Below, in pieces: positions 8,705-18,888 of a stretch of 64,000 nt of DNA (position 1 is its first letter; every line of letters starts with the position of its first letter). The notes under the pieces are model-generated. The model ran no database searches and was not told the DNA's origin. It saw only the letters and a list, made by a program, of their open reading frames with translations. The stretch lies in the NCBI GenBank assembly GCA_963748405.1, contig CAVVIT010000003.1:186001-250000 (forward strand), given 5' to 3'. The DNA comes from Fen-1273 sp963748405 (GTDB lineage Bacteria > Bacteroidota > Ignavibacteria > UBA10030 > UBA6906). The position numbers and the translations under genes are program-made.

Positions 8705-10351
8705 ATGGAGAGTATTCCTTCGTCACGCCAGGCAAGCTCCGGTGACGCATTCCACCCCAGGACGGTTTCATTCATGACAGCGGCACTCTGCCTCCTCGCC
8801 ATTGCGCTCCATCCTGCCACGATCCCGAACCAGCCCGGAGAGCCCGGTTCCGGCTCCCGGCCGCACGGGTTCACATCGCGGACGGCAAATTCCACGCCTC
8901 CCGTGTTGTCCGTACCGAACGGGATCTACGTCGTCAACGAAGCATCCGACGAGAAATCTGCAAGCGAAGCCTACGCGACGGGTATGACCGGTTCCGCGGC
9001 GTATGCCAGCGCGGTCGCGGGACACGCCGTGTTTGTTCCCATCGCGAAGATCCTCCCGTCCATCTCGACGTGGGGTCAGTTCGCGTGGTCGTGGGGATAT
9101 CTCGACTCTCTCGTCCAGATCGCCACGAGCCACGGCAAGCAGATCGCGATCGAATTCCAAACCGGTTACCAGAGCGGCCCGACCTACGCGCACTCGCTCC
9201 CGCAGGGGTTCCTGGCACTGGCAGGGGACAGCAGCGCCCCGCTCTTCAACGTCTGGACCATCGGAGGAATTACGGGGCGGGGGATCAGCGCATACGTCCC
9301 GCTGCCGTGGAATCCGAAGGTACAGGAATTCTGGCAGGCGGCGGCGACGGCCGTCGCCGCCCATCTTAAGTCGACGGGCGCGTACGGATCGCTGACCATG
9401 GTACACGTTCCCGGCTTAAGCGTCTATGATGAAGAGCTCCGGCTGCCGACCGGAATGCCCGCACCGGCATCGACGGACACATCCCACTGTCCCGACGGCC
9501 GGCCCGCGTACCCTTCGACGATCACCGACGGCGACACGGCCCGGTGGAGGGGCCTGGGGTATTCCGATTCGGCGGTCGTAAGCGGATTCGGCGTCATCAC
9601 GAAGGCGTTCGCCGACGCTTTTCCCGACAAGTACCTGTGCCTCAGTCTCCTCCCCGCGGGAGGGAAGGGGTTGGACTTCCCGAACCTCAGCCGTGACACC
9701 GTGGGGCAGGTAGCCTGGGAGCTTGTCAGGGTCGCAAACACGATCGCCCCCGGCCGCATCCAGCTTCAGGCCGACAATCTCGAGCCGCCGATTGCAGAAA
9801 CCGAGGTCCTCTCCTGTGCGGCGGCTTTCGGCGACAGGTACGGGTGGCAATCCAACAGGCACGCGTCGACAGGCGCGGGATGCAACGGAGGCGGCATCGG
9901 GTCGTGCGGGCCTGACGGTCCCACCAGCCCGTATTTCGAGCTTCTGAAGTACGGATCGACGATCGGCGGACGGTACGTTGAGGTCTGGTCGGCGGAAGTC
10001 GTCGAATATCCCGTGAGCATGCTCACTGCATTTGCGGCAGGATATTATCCCCTGACGTCCGTCGAAGGAACCGCCTCCCCCCTGCCCCAGGCAGTCGATC
10101 TCTCTCAGAACTATCCGAATCCGTTCAATCCAACGACACTCATTCGCTACGCCATTCCGGCGGCCGGACACGTCACGCTGACGGTGTACGACGTTCTCGG
10201 CCGCGAGGTTCAGTCGCTCGTGAACGAGATGAAACAGCCCGGCCGGTACGAGGTCACGTTCAACGCATCCAACTTTGCGAGCGGCGTCTATATTTACAGA
10301 TTGCAGGCCGGAAGCTTTCTCACGTCGAAGAAGCTGCTCCTCGTGCGCTAG
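8705..10351 (+). CDS. T9SS-exported TIM-barrel glycosidase-like protein
   Basis: Secreted protein of 548 residues with an N-terminal hydrophobic segment (about 24-40) and a C-terminal type IX sorting domain (DLSQNYPNPFNPTT, VLGREVQSLV, ASGVYIYRLQ). The central part reads like a (beta/alpha)8 glycoside hydrolase. After GIYVVNEAS there are alternating hydrophobic strands. PLPWNPKVQEFW leads to SVYDEELRLP, whose E-E pair suits an acid/base site, and LQADNLEP suits a nucleophile strand. The protein at 29223-30443 shares this scaffold (PWDPRYQDAF ... LTEELGLP). I do not recognise a named family; GH42- or GH10-like folds are the nearest impression. The start is uncertain: the ATG at 8705 gives a long N region, and an ATG at residue 24 is an alternative. 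Confidence 0.7.
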   Translation: MESIPSSRQASSGDAFHPRTVSFMTAALCLLAIALHPATIPNQPGEPGSGSRPHGFTSRTANSTPPVLSVPNGIYVVNEASDEKSASEAYATGMTGSAAYASAVAGHAVFVPIAKILPSISTWGQFAWSWGYLDSLVQIATSHGKQIAIEFQTGYQSGPTYAHSLPQGFLALAGDSSAPLFNVWTIGGITGRGISAYVPLPWNPKVQEFWQAAATAVAAHLKSTGAYGSLTMVHVPGLSVYDEELRLPTGMPAPASTDTSHCPDGRPAYPSTITDGDTARWRGLGYSDSAVVSGFGVITKAFADAFPDKYLCLSLLPAGGKGLDFPNLSRDTVGQVAWELVRVANTIAPGRIQLQADNLEPPIAETEVLSCAAAFGDRYGWQSNRHASTGAGCNGGGIGSCGPDGPTSPYFELLKYGSTIGGRYVEVWSAEVVEYPVSMLTAFAAGYYPLTSVEGTASPLPQAVDLSQNYPNPFNPTTLIRYAIPAAGHVTLTVYDVLGREVQSLVNEMKQPGRYEVTFNASNFASGVYIYRLQAGSFLTSKKLLLVR

Positions 10352-10409
10352 CCCCTGCGGAACGCCGGATATCACTTCACTACTCACTCCCACTCAACGA
10401 GGATGGCTC

Positions 10410-11153
10410 ATGAAAACTCTTCTCCTTCTCCTGGTCCTGTGCACAGCTTCAACGAGAGTGCTTTCGCAGCAATGGCGTTTTCCCGACAAGATGAAGAACT
10501 CCTCCGTCCTTCCGAAGAACACCACCGGAAAAGAACTCGGAGCGATCATGAGGGGTTTCACGGGCGCCCTGGGCGTGCGCTGCACATACTGTCATGTCGG
10601 TGAGGAGGGGCAGGATTTCCGCGAGTACGATTTTGCCTCCGACGCGAAGCCGGCAAAGGCCAAGGCCCGGACGATGATCACGATGGTCGACGCCGTGAAC
10701 GATCAGTACCTGTCGCGACTGGGGAAGGAATCCTCGCACGGGATCAAAGTCTCGTGCGTCACGTGTCATCACGGAGTTCCCGTCCCGATGCCGCTCGAAG
10801 ACGTCCTGAAGAGCACGTTCGACCGGAGCGGGTTGGATTCGACCATCAGGGAATACCGCGCGCTACGGGAAAAGTTTTACGGAGGGAATGCCTACAATTT
10901 CAAGGAAGGGACGCTCCTGCGCCTGGCCGACAAGGTCTTCGAAGACTCCACCCAGCGTCCGGCCGCGTTCGCCATCGTGCGGCTCAACATCGAACAATAC
11001 CCGTCGTTCCCGTTCTCCTACGCCCACCTCGGAAGCTGGTACGACGACATGAAGGACGTTCCTCAGGCGATCGAGAACTACAAAAAGGCCCTTTCGTTCA
11101 TCCCGGACAATGCATTCCTGAAGAAACGGATCGCGGAGCTCGAGGGAAAATAG
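10410..11153 (+). CDS. Periplasmic diheme c-type cytochrome with reaction-centre-cytochrome-like domain and TPRs
   Basis: Exported electron-transfer protein of 247 residues. A signal peptide covers residues 1-20. Two covalent heme sites follow, CTYCH (58-62) and CVTCH (116-120). The spacing and the leader MKNSSVLPKNTTGKEL resemble the photosynthetic reaction centre cytochrome c subunit family, which also occurs widely in non-phototrophic Bacteroidota and Acidobacteriota. The C-terminal third (about 165-245) looks like two tetratricopeptide repeats (YAHLGSWYDD, AIENYKKALSFIPDN). The start at 10410 is the ATG that begins the signal peptide, with GAGG upstream. The electron partner is unknown. 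Nothing else in the window suggests phototrophy. Confidence 0.8.
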   Translation: MKTLLLLLVLCTASTRVLSQQWRFPDKMKNSSVLPKNTTGKELGAIMRGFTGALGVRCTYCHVGEEGQDFREYDFASDAKPAKAKARTMITMVDAVNDQYLSRLGKESSHGIKVSCVTCHHGVPVPMPLEDVLKSTFDRSGLDSTIREYRALREKFYGGNAYNFKEGTLLRLADKVFEDSTQRPAAFAIVRLNIEQYPSFPFSYAHLGSWYDDMKDVPQAIENYKKALSFIPDNAFLKKRIAELEGK

Positions 11154-11204
11154 GGTGGAAAAAGCACGGGTACTACTGCAGGAAGCGCGCCCATGAACCA
11201 TTGA

Positions 11205-11246
11205 CCGGGGTTGAGCCCTCCAGCCGGCATTCCGGCTCAACCCCGG
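11205..11246. terminator. Long GC-rich hairpin between convergent genes
   Basis: CCGGGGTTGAGCC (11205-11217) pairs exactly with GGCTCAACCCCGG (11234-11246). It lies between the convergent cytochrome and katG genes. No U-run follows on either side, so it may act as a bidirectional hairpin or processing signal instead of a classical intrinsic terminator. Confidence 0.55.
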
Positions 11247-11260
11247 CAACGGCATCTCTC

Positions 11261-13432
<2,172 letters not shown>

Positions 13433-13560
13433 GACAATTGCTCCCTTTTTTGTGTAGGCAGTTGATCAGAGCGACAACATCTGGCGATGCGGACCCGTGC
13501 TGCGTCTGCGGTGCGGGAAGTGTTTTCCCCCCGGGGGGGGCATACACTGACCCGTAGTAA

Positions 13561-13580
13561 GTAATAATTATTATTAATAT
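13561..13580. promoter_or_regulatory. PerR/Fur-type operator between katG and perR
   Basis: GTAATAATTATTATTAATAT contains the exact palindrome TAATAATTATTA and is close to the consensus TTATAATNATTATAA of PerR/Fur boxes. It stands out as an AT-rich island in GC-rich surroundings, 16 bases downstream of the perR stop and about 130 bases upstream of the katG start. It is positioned to control katG. Both genes run leftward, so perR read-through may also cross it. Confidence 0.7.
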
Positions 13581-13595
13581 CAAGACAAAAAAAAC

Positions 13596-14048
13596 CTAAG
13601 ACTTCAGGGGCGCTGTCCGGCATCCAGGACACAGCACATTTACATAGACGCTGTGTCCCAACACGGTGTTATGGCGCCGCACGTGTTCGGGGATGACGAG
13701 AGAATCGAAATCCTGATCGTGAAGATTGGAAACGCTCTTGCACCGGACGCAAACTACGTGGTGGTGGGGTTTCGTGACCGGATCGAACCGGACGGTCTCA
13801 TGCAGAGGCGTTAACCGGGCGATGATGCCGTGCCGCGCGAATGCTTCCAGTGCGGTGTACACGGTGGCCTGCGATATCGTCGGGTGAGACCGGTTGATCC
13901 TGCGGTAGAGTTTATCCGGACTCGGATGCGATTCGTCCCGCAAGATGGCCTGGAAGATCAGCAATCGCTGCGGTGTAACCTTCAGCCGGGCAGCTTTGCA
14001 CTGCCAGACAAATTCCCGGACCCTCGAATCCCTGTTCATGGCCGTCAC
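13596..14048 (-). CDS. perR: Fur-family peroxide regulator (PerR-like)
   Basis: Metal-dependent repressor of about 150 residues. An N-terminal winged helix (about 20-85, with VTPQRLLIFQAI and the recognition segment ISQATVYTALEAF) is followed by the metal-binding dimerisation domain. PHHHVVCVRC provides regulatory histidines and the first Cys pair of the structural zinc site, and LCPGC near the C terminus provides the second pair. It sits directly upstream of katG in the same orientation with a PerR-type box between them. This favours a peroxide-sensing role over iron regulation. An ATG three codons downstream is an alternative start. Confidence 0.88.
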   Translation of the reverse strand: MTAMNRDSRVREFVWQCKAARLKVTPQRLLIFQAILRDESHPSPDKLYRRINRSHPTISQATVYTALEAFARHGIIARLTPLHETVRFDPVTKPHHHVVCVRCKSVSNLHDQDFDSLVIPEHVRRHNTVLGHSVYVNVLCPGCRTAPLKS

Positions 14049-14133
14049 GCCTCCCCCGGTGTGTTATCCCGGCACAAAAGTAGCGAACTTGCACGCAAAG
14101 TCCAAATTCGATTTCCGGCACGCGAGAGCCGCA

Positions 14134-15024
14134 CTATTTGATGAAGAGCATACGTTTGAGACTTGAAAATGAGCTCGATTGAAGCCGGTAGAAATATGCG
14201 CCGCTCGCAAGGCGTGATGCATTGAATATGACCGAGTACGACCCGGCAGACCGATATCCGTCGACAAGATCAGCAACCTCCTGACCGAGGAGGTTGTAGA
14301 CTCGAAGGCTCGTCATCCCTCCCCCGGAGAGACTGAAGCGAATCTCGGTCGAAGGATTGAATGGGTTGGGGAAATTCTGCTCGAGCTTGTATGTTGCCGC
14401 TGTTCGTGCGGGGGAGACACCGGTCGGTACCCCCAGCGCCCCGTTCTTCGTGATCAACAGATCGTAACGGGACGTCAGACCGTCGGCGTGAATGGACACG
14501 GAATCCATCATCAGCATATCGGTCTCAGGGAACGGCGTTCCCCCGACGATCGCCTTGATCGACCACCCGCCTGCGCACAGGGCGAGATATTCTTTGGACC
14601 ACGAGACGAGGGCGTTGCCGGTTTTGAGGTTGTCTCCTTCAATCTTGATTCGGAAGGAGTCCACCTGCGCAGGACTCCGATAGTCCCGGAAGTCCCTGTA
14701 CGTCCCTCCCCCCAGACCGACAGGATACGTAGAATCCCGACCCGGTATCGTTATGAACCGGGCGTCAAACGGGTTCGCGGGCGGCGTGGGAGGTGCAGCC
14801 GATTCCTGAAATATCCCGAACCTCGGGTCATTGTCGACCCCTATGGTGTTGTCCCGCAGGGGGCCGGTACCATCCCCGCTCACTCCCAGGTAGAGCGTAT
14901 CTGAGATCGCAAGGTCTGTTACGACAATCTTCACCTTGAACTGTACCGACTGCGAAGACGCATCCGGGGACAAGGCAAAGAGAAGCAACGCCATCGCAGC
15001 GTGGAATCCGGAACTTCGCGTCAT
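14134..15024 (-). CDS. T9SS-exported protein of unknown function
   Basis: Secreted 296-residue protein with a signal peptide (residues about 1-25) and a C-terminal type IX sorting domain (KLEQNFPNPFNPST, LLGQEVADLV, ASGAYFYRLQ). The middle (about 30-190) is a predicted beta-sandwich with no motif I recognise. Segments such as VKIVVTDLAISDTLYLGV and SFRIKIEGDN read like an immunoglobulin-like or adhesin domain. It is in tandem with, and 56 bases downstream of, a GH18 protein. Shared transcription and a surface carbohydrate role are possible, but that is inference. Confidence 0.75.
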   Translation of the reverse strand: MTRSSGFHAAMALLLFALSPDASSQSVQFKVKIVVTDLAISDTLYLGVSGDGTGPLRDNTIGVDNDPRFGIFQESAAPPTPPANPFDARFITIPGRDSTYPVGLGGGTYRDFRDYRSPAQVDSFRIKIEGDNLKTGNALVSWSKEYLALCAGGWSIKAIVGGTPFPETDMLMMDSVSIHADGLTSRYDLLITKNGALGVPTGVSPARTAATYKLEQNFPNPFNPSTEIRFSLSGGGMTSLRVYNLLGQEVADLVDGYRSAGSYSVIFNASRLASGAYFYRLQSSSFSSLKRMLFIK

Positions 15025-15080
15025 GTGCACTTCGTCGATGGGATGGATGAGGTATTGCCGACTCAGGTCAATTGATCGGC

Positions 15081-16430
15081 TTATCGCCCCGCCGGGACGG
15101 CAGGGAGCGTTTGGGGATTGGCCACGCTCCTGACAAGCGCGCGAAGCAGGGGATCTCTGTCATCCCCGAGTGCATCGGAATTCCAGCCTTCGTCGAGAGC
15201 GTAGATCATCATTCCCCCGAGACCCAGTTGTCTGGCCCAGGCCACTTTTGATTTTATGCTGTTCGTGTCTTCATACGTCATATAGAATTCCGTCCCGGGA
15301 TACAGATCGAACCGGTATGGCTCGGATATCGTCGAAGTTGCCGTTCCCCCGACCCAGGGTGTCTGAGTGCTGTTGTCGAAGTGATATGTCCCCCCCTTTG
15401 TCACTGCGTCGGCCGCCCGCCTGTACGACATATACGAGGTGGACTGCTGGGCCACCGGTTGATTCGGCATCGTGTTTCCTGTGAACATCCATCCGTAGAA
15501 AGGGACACCCATGCCGATTTTGCCGGCCGGCCAGTTGAGCGTCTGGATGGGATACTTCGGGCCGAACCGGAGCCGGTCATAACCCAGCAGAAGGTTCCCT
15601 GCGTCTTCGGAGGCGTCGGCAGCGATCCCGTCATAATTATCAGCAATGGCTGACACGACGGGATACTGAGTGGGGTCTGCCCTGTGAAGCGCCGCATTGA
15701 AGCCTGTCACATCGGCAGGCCCCCCGTTCCCGCAGCAGAGATTATTGGGCCGCTGGAGATCATATCCCAGAATATTGTACTGGTCGATCATCGCGATTGA
15801 AGCGGCGTATGCGTCCGCATTATAGTCCCACCCGGGCACTGCGACAACGAGAATTCCCCTTTTTCCAACACTCGACTGCCAGGAATCAAGTTCGGTGCGC
15901 ATGGCACGAATGATCCGGTTTACCTGTGCGCCGGGGTACGGACGTTCCCAGTCGAGTTCCAGCCCGTCATAGGAGTACGCTTTGCAGAATATCCCTGCCG
16001 TCTGAATCCAGAGGGTTGTACGCGCGGAATCCTGACTGATATAATCGACTGCTGAAGCCTGTTCGCCGTAGATTCCTCCGAGCGAGAGAACCACCTTTAC
16101 ACCGTTTAAATGAGCGTATTTGATAAGGGAATCCGGGTTGGATTGATCACCGACGCTGTGGCCCTGATCAGTTCCCCATATGAGCTCTCCGGCATCAGTC
16201 GAATCGAAGGCAGGTCCGAAAAACGGCGGATTGACTTCCGGACGGGCGAAGAAGTGTACCACGTGAGTCAGCCCGTTCCAGTTAACTTGCCGGGGAGGCA
16301 TATTATCCATTGCCCAGTAGGGATAATATCCCGTCACCCACATTGACTGGGCCTGCCCCTTCCCTGTCCCGCCTGCGCCGAGGAGGAGACAGAGGAGGAG
16401 GATCAAGCGGTGAACGCGCACGAGCTTCAC
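15081..16430 (-). CDS. Secreted GH18 (chitinase-like) glycoside hydrolase
   Basis: Exported 449-residue protein with a signal peptide (about 1-28) and a single GH18 barrel. The hallmark motif D-G-L-E-L-D-W-E is at 155-162, with E162 the expected acid. VKVVLSLGG is the second conserved strand, GYDLQRP corresponds to the M-x-Y/D-Y strand, and GKIGMGVPFYGW is the late GH18 motif. The family hydrolyses beta-1,4 links of chitin or other N-acetylglucosamine polymers through substrate-assisted catalysis. No chitin-binding or sorting domain is visible, so it is probably periplasmic or lipid-free secreted. It is divergent from the propeller gene at 16590, with a 159-base intergenic region. Confidence 0.88.
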   Translation of the reverse strand: MKLVRVHRLILLLCLLLGAGGTGKGQAQSMWVTGYYPYWAMDNMPPRQVNWNGLTHVVHFFARPEVNPPFFGPAFDSTDAGELIWGTDQGHSVGDQSNPDSLIKYAHLNGVKVVLSLGGIYGEQASAVDYISQDSARTTLWIQTAGIFCKAYSYDGLELDWERPYPGAQVNRIIRAMRTELDSWQSSVGKRGILVVAVPGWDYNADAYAASIAMIDQYNILGYDLQRPNNLCCGNGGPADVTGFNAALHRADPTQYPVVSAIADNYDGIAADASEDAGNLLLGYDRLRFGPKYPIQTLNWPAGKIGMGVPFYGWMFTGNTMPNQPVAQQSTSYMSYRRAADAVTKGGTYHFDNSTQTPWVGGTATSTISEPYRFDLYPGTEFYMTYEDTNSIKSKVAWARQLGLGGMMIYALDEGWNSDALGDDRDPLLRALVRSVANPQTLPAVPAGR

Positions 16431-16589
16431 TATACCCGGTATACGGCCTCCCGCATTTGAATTTATCGGACCCCGACAGTGTTTACGGACTATAACAGAT
16501 TCTCCCGTTGATAGTTCACCCGACAGCTCAACCCTTCACATTTGTCGTAAAAATCACCGACCCCGGAAGTTACTGACGGATCCCTGCGT

Positions 16590-18049
16590 ATGGCTCAATT
16601 TTCGCGGTCTATACCGGCCCTGTGCCTGGCTTTGCTCTTCTTGAGCGCGGATTCCCGTGCCCAGTGGGTCCAGAGCAATCCAACACAGGGAAGATACATC
16701 AGTTGTTTCACGTCGAAAGGAAGAAAGGTCTTTGCCGGGACGGACGGCGGGGTCTTCGTATCGGCCGATAGCGGGCTGAACTGGTACCCGGTTAACAACG
16801 GCCTGACCGATACGACCGTTGAAGCAATGACCGCATACGACACGATGCTCTTCTGCGCAACTCTCCGGGCGGGGGTATTCCTCTCCTCAAATGAAGGGGG
16901 AAACTGGATCCCGGCAAACAACGGACTGCCAAACACCCGCGTCAACTCCCTTGGCACGAGCGGCGCAAGTCTCTATGCCGGGACATGGGGCGCGACGTTC
17001 GAGTCGACAAACAGCGGTGCGAATTGGTCTCAGATTACGTCCGGCCTGACGCAGTTCTTTGTGTTTTCGTATGCATCGAGCGGCACGAATCTTTTCGCGG
17101 GAACATGGGACGGTGTCTTCCTTTCCCCGGACAGCGGCACAACCTGGACACACGCGAGCAATGGTCTTGCAAATCCATGGGTTTTCTCCCTCGCAGCGGC
17201 CGGCCCGAATCTCTATGCGGGCACATACGGCGGCGTATACGTCTCCACGAACAACGGGGGAAGCTGGACTGCGATCAACAACGGACTGACCAACGTGAGC
17301 GTGTACAGCCTTGCCGCAAGCGGAACCAATCTCATTGCCGGCACGTACGGGGGGGAGTGTTCCTCTCCACAAACAGCGGAACAAACTGGGTCCAGGTTAA
17401 CACGGGGCTGGGAAGCATGTCCGTGAAGGCGCTCGCCGTCATTGGTGAAAGTCTTGTCGCAGGAACGTACTACGGCGGCGTTTGGAAGACAACTCTTTCG
17501 GACCTGTTCGCCTCTCTGACGACATTCCCGGTGAACAGCGGGTGGAACCTGATCTCCGTCCCGCGCGAGCCGCCGGACAGGAATACATCGACGCTCCTCC
17601 CTGGAGCCTCGCCGGGAACTGTCTACCGTTACGCCACCGGCAGTTTCCGGCAGGCGACGACGATGCTGACCGGCGAAGGCTACTGGGCACTGTTCGATTC
17701 CGCCGGAACCAACACCATCAGTGGTACGCCAACCGCCGCCGTTTCAATCACCGTGGGAACCGGAAACAGATGGGTTCTCTTCGGATCGGTCACAAGCAGC
17801 GTTCCGGCGAGTGCACTGACATCAGATCCCGTGGGAGCAATCACGCCCGGCACGCTTTTCGGATGGAACGGATCAGCCTATATCCAGCCGATGACGATCG
17901 AGCCCGGCCGTGGGTACTGGGTCTATGTCAACGCGCCGTGCACATTGAAGATTTCGCAACCCGGGAGTCATCTGGTCGGGGAAGCCGGGAGACACTCAGG
18001 GACGCCCGTACGGCCGGGTTCAACCAGACCCGAATCGTCGAATAAGTGA
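16590..18049 (+). pseudogene. Propeller-repeat surface protein with a one-base frameshift
   Basis: Signal peptide (ending DSRAQW), then six or seven propeller repeats (GRKVFAGTDGGVFVSADSG and similar). The first frame stops at 17426. The repeats continue in another frame from about 17360 to 18049. The break falls in a run of seven G at 17349-17355; eight G would restore GTYGGGVFLSTNSGTNW. The C-terminal 180 residues form a different module (GWNLISVPREPP, GYWALF, GRGYWVYV) and there is no QNYPNPFNP domain. The frameshift may be real decay, phase variation at the G tract or an assembly error; the sequence alone cannot decide. Confidence 0.8.
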
Positions 18050-18129
18050 GACCAGCCCAGCACGTTCACCGTGCAGCCAGGAGAATCCAACCGCCGAGGC
18101 AGGTCGCCGGCGACCGGCTTCCGGTCATT

Positions 18130-18264
18130 CCAGCAAACGACGTACTTCGTCCTTGGCGTCCCGCTGATTCCGCCGAACAGTCAGGCCACCTCGTTTGTCC
18201 CGAGGAGAACGTCGTAATTCATCTTGATTCTCTCCGCAAACTTCTTCAGCGAATCCGGCTCGTC
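18130..18264 (-). pseudogene. Relic of a TlpA/ResA-like thioredoxin
   Basis: The frame DEPDSLKKFAERIKMNY followed by DVLLGTNEVA, a stop, and then FGGISGTP resembles the central part of thioredoxin-fold TlpA/ResA proteins (KFAEKYGMNYPVLLGD ... YGVSGIPTT). The CxxC half is absent. It is fused to the tail of the reductase fragment next to it. It has no start and an internal stop, so it is dead. The resemblance is from memory of the family. Confidence 0.5.
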
Positions 18265-18443
18265 CAGCCCGATCCCTTCGCATCAGGGGGCGGGCCGAAC
18301 ATGGTGTTAAAATACCGGGTGGCAAACGCCCAGTCCATCAGTTTGAGACCATCCCGGCCAAAAGGGGCCTCCTGACTTTGCCCGGGAGCGGCACTGAAAC
18401 CGTCCAGGGAGATCGCGAAACTACGAACGACGAGCCTTGGCAT
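18246..18443 (-). pseudogene. N-terminal fragment of a RibD/dihydrofolate-reductase-fold protein
   Basis: Starts properly (ATG 18443 with GGAAGG upstream) and reads LVVRSFAISLDGFSAAPG then WAFATRYFNTMFG, the first quarter of a DHFR-fold protein. It then breaks into thioredoxin-like relic sequence and stops. Normal family members are 170-210 residues; this one has about 65. It follows an ArsR-type fragment 31 bases upstream, an order often seen for intact ArsR-reductase pairs. Confidence 0.7.
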
Positions 18444-18474
18444 GGACTTCCTTTCCATAATGGATTACCACTTT

Positions 18475-18732
18475 TCAGTGCACACTGACTTTTTCCAGGT
18501 ATGCGCCAAAGTTACTGATATGTTGTTTTGCCCCTCTGTAGATATGTCGTTGTGCCTCCTTCTTCATATGAAGAACCGTTGCTTCCCGCACTATCTTCAG
18601 GTGCTGTGAAACTGCGCAGGAGCTCATGAATCCATTACAGAGCTTTCTCTTAATTAAGTCAGGTCTAAAATACAAACGCGTTTGTCCCCTCGCGCATCTG
18701 AGATCCGGGATCCCGAAGTCGACGCTGATCAA
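18475..18732 (-). pseudogene. Degraded ArsR-family transcriptional regulator
   Basis: The C-terminal half is recognisable: CAVSQHLKIVREA is the recognition helix and MKKEAQRHIYR the wing, followed by GAYLEKV. The first helices (normally LADPTRRxIL) are garbled, and no good start precedes the DLIKRKLCNG segment. Intact relatives are about 100-110 residues. Together with the reductase and thioredoxin relics it marks a dead regulatory cassette. A divergent but working regulator cannot be excluded. Confidence 0.5.
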
Positions 18733-18888
18733 AAACCGCCCGGGAAGTCCAAAAAGGGCGTATTTCCCACCCGGGCGCGCTGCGGGTTTTCACTCATTTT
18801 TCCGCATGAACTATAGAGGTCCATCAGCCCCGATTGTCACCATAGTCCCCCGATTCGCAGGAATTACCTCAGAAGAGGAGTACGTCCT

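Noticed and set aside
9416..10393. Long open frame (325 codons) on the minus strand
   Set aside because: Shadow of the T9SS TIM-barrel gene, which has a signal peptide and sorting domain on the plus strand.
10410..11153. Evidence of phototrophy from the reaction-centre-type cytochrome
   Set aside because: This cytochrome family is common in non-phototrophs, and no pigment or reaction-centre gene is in the window.
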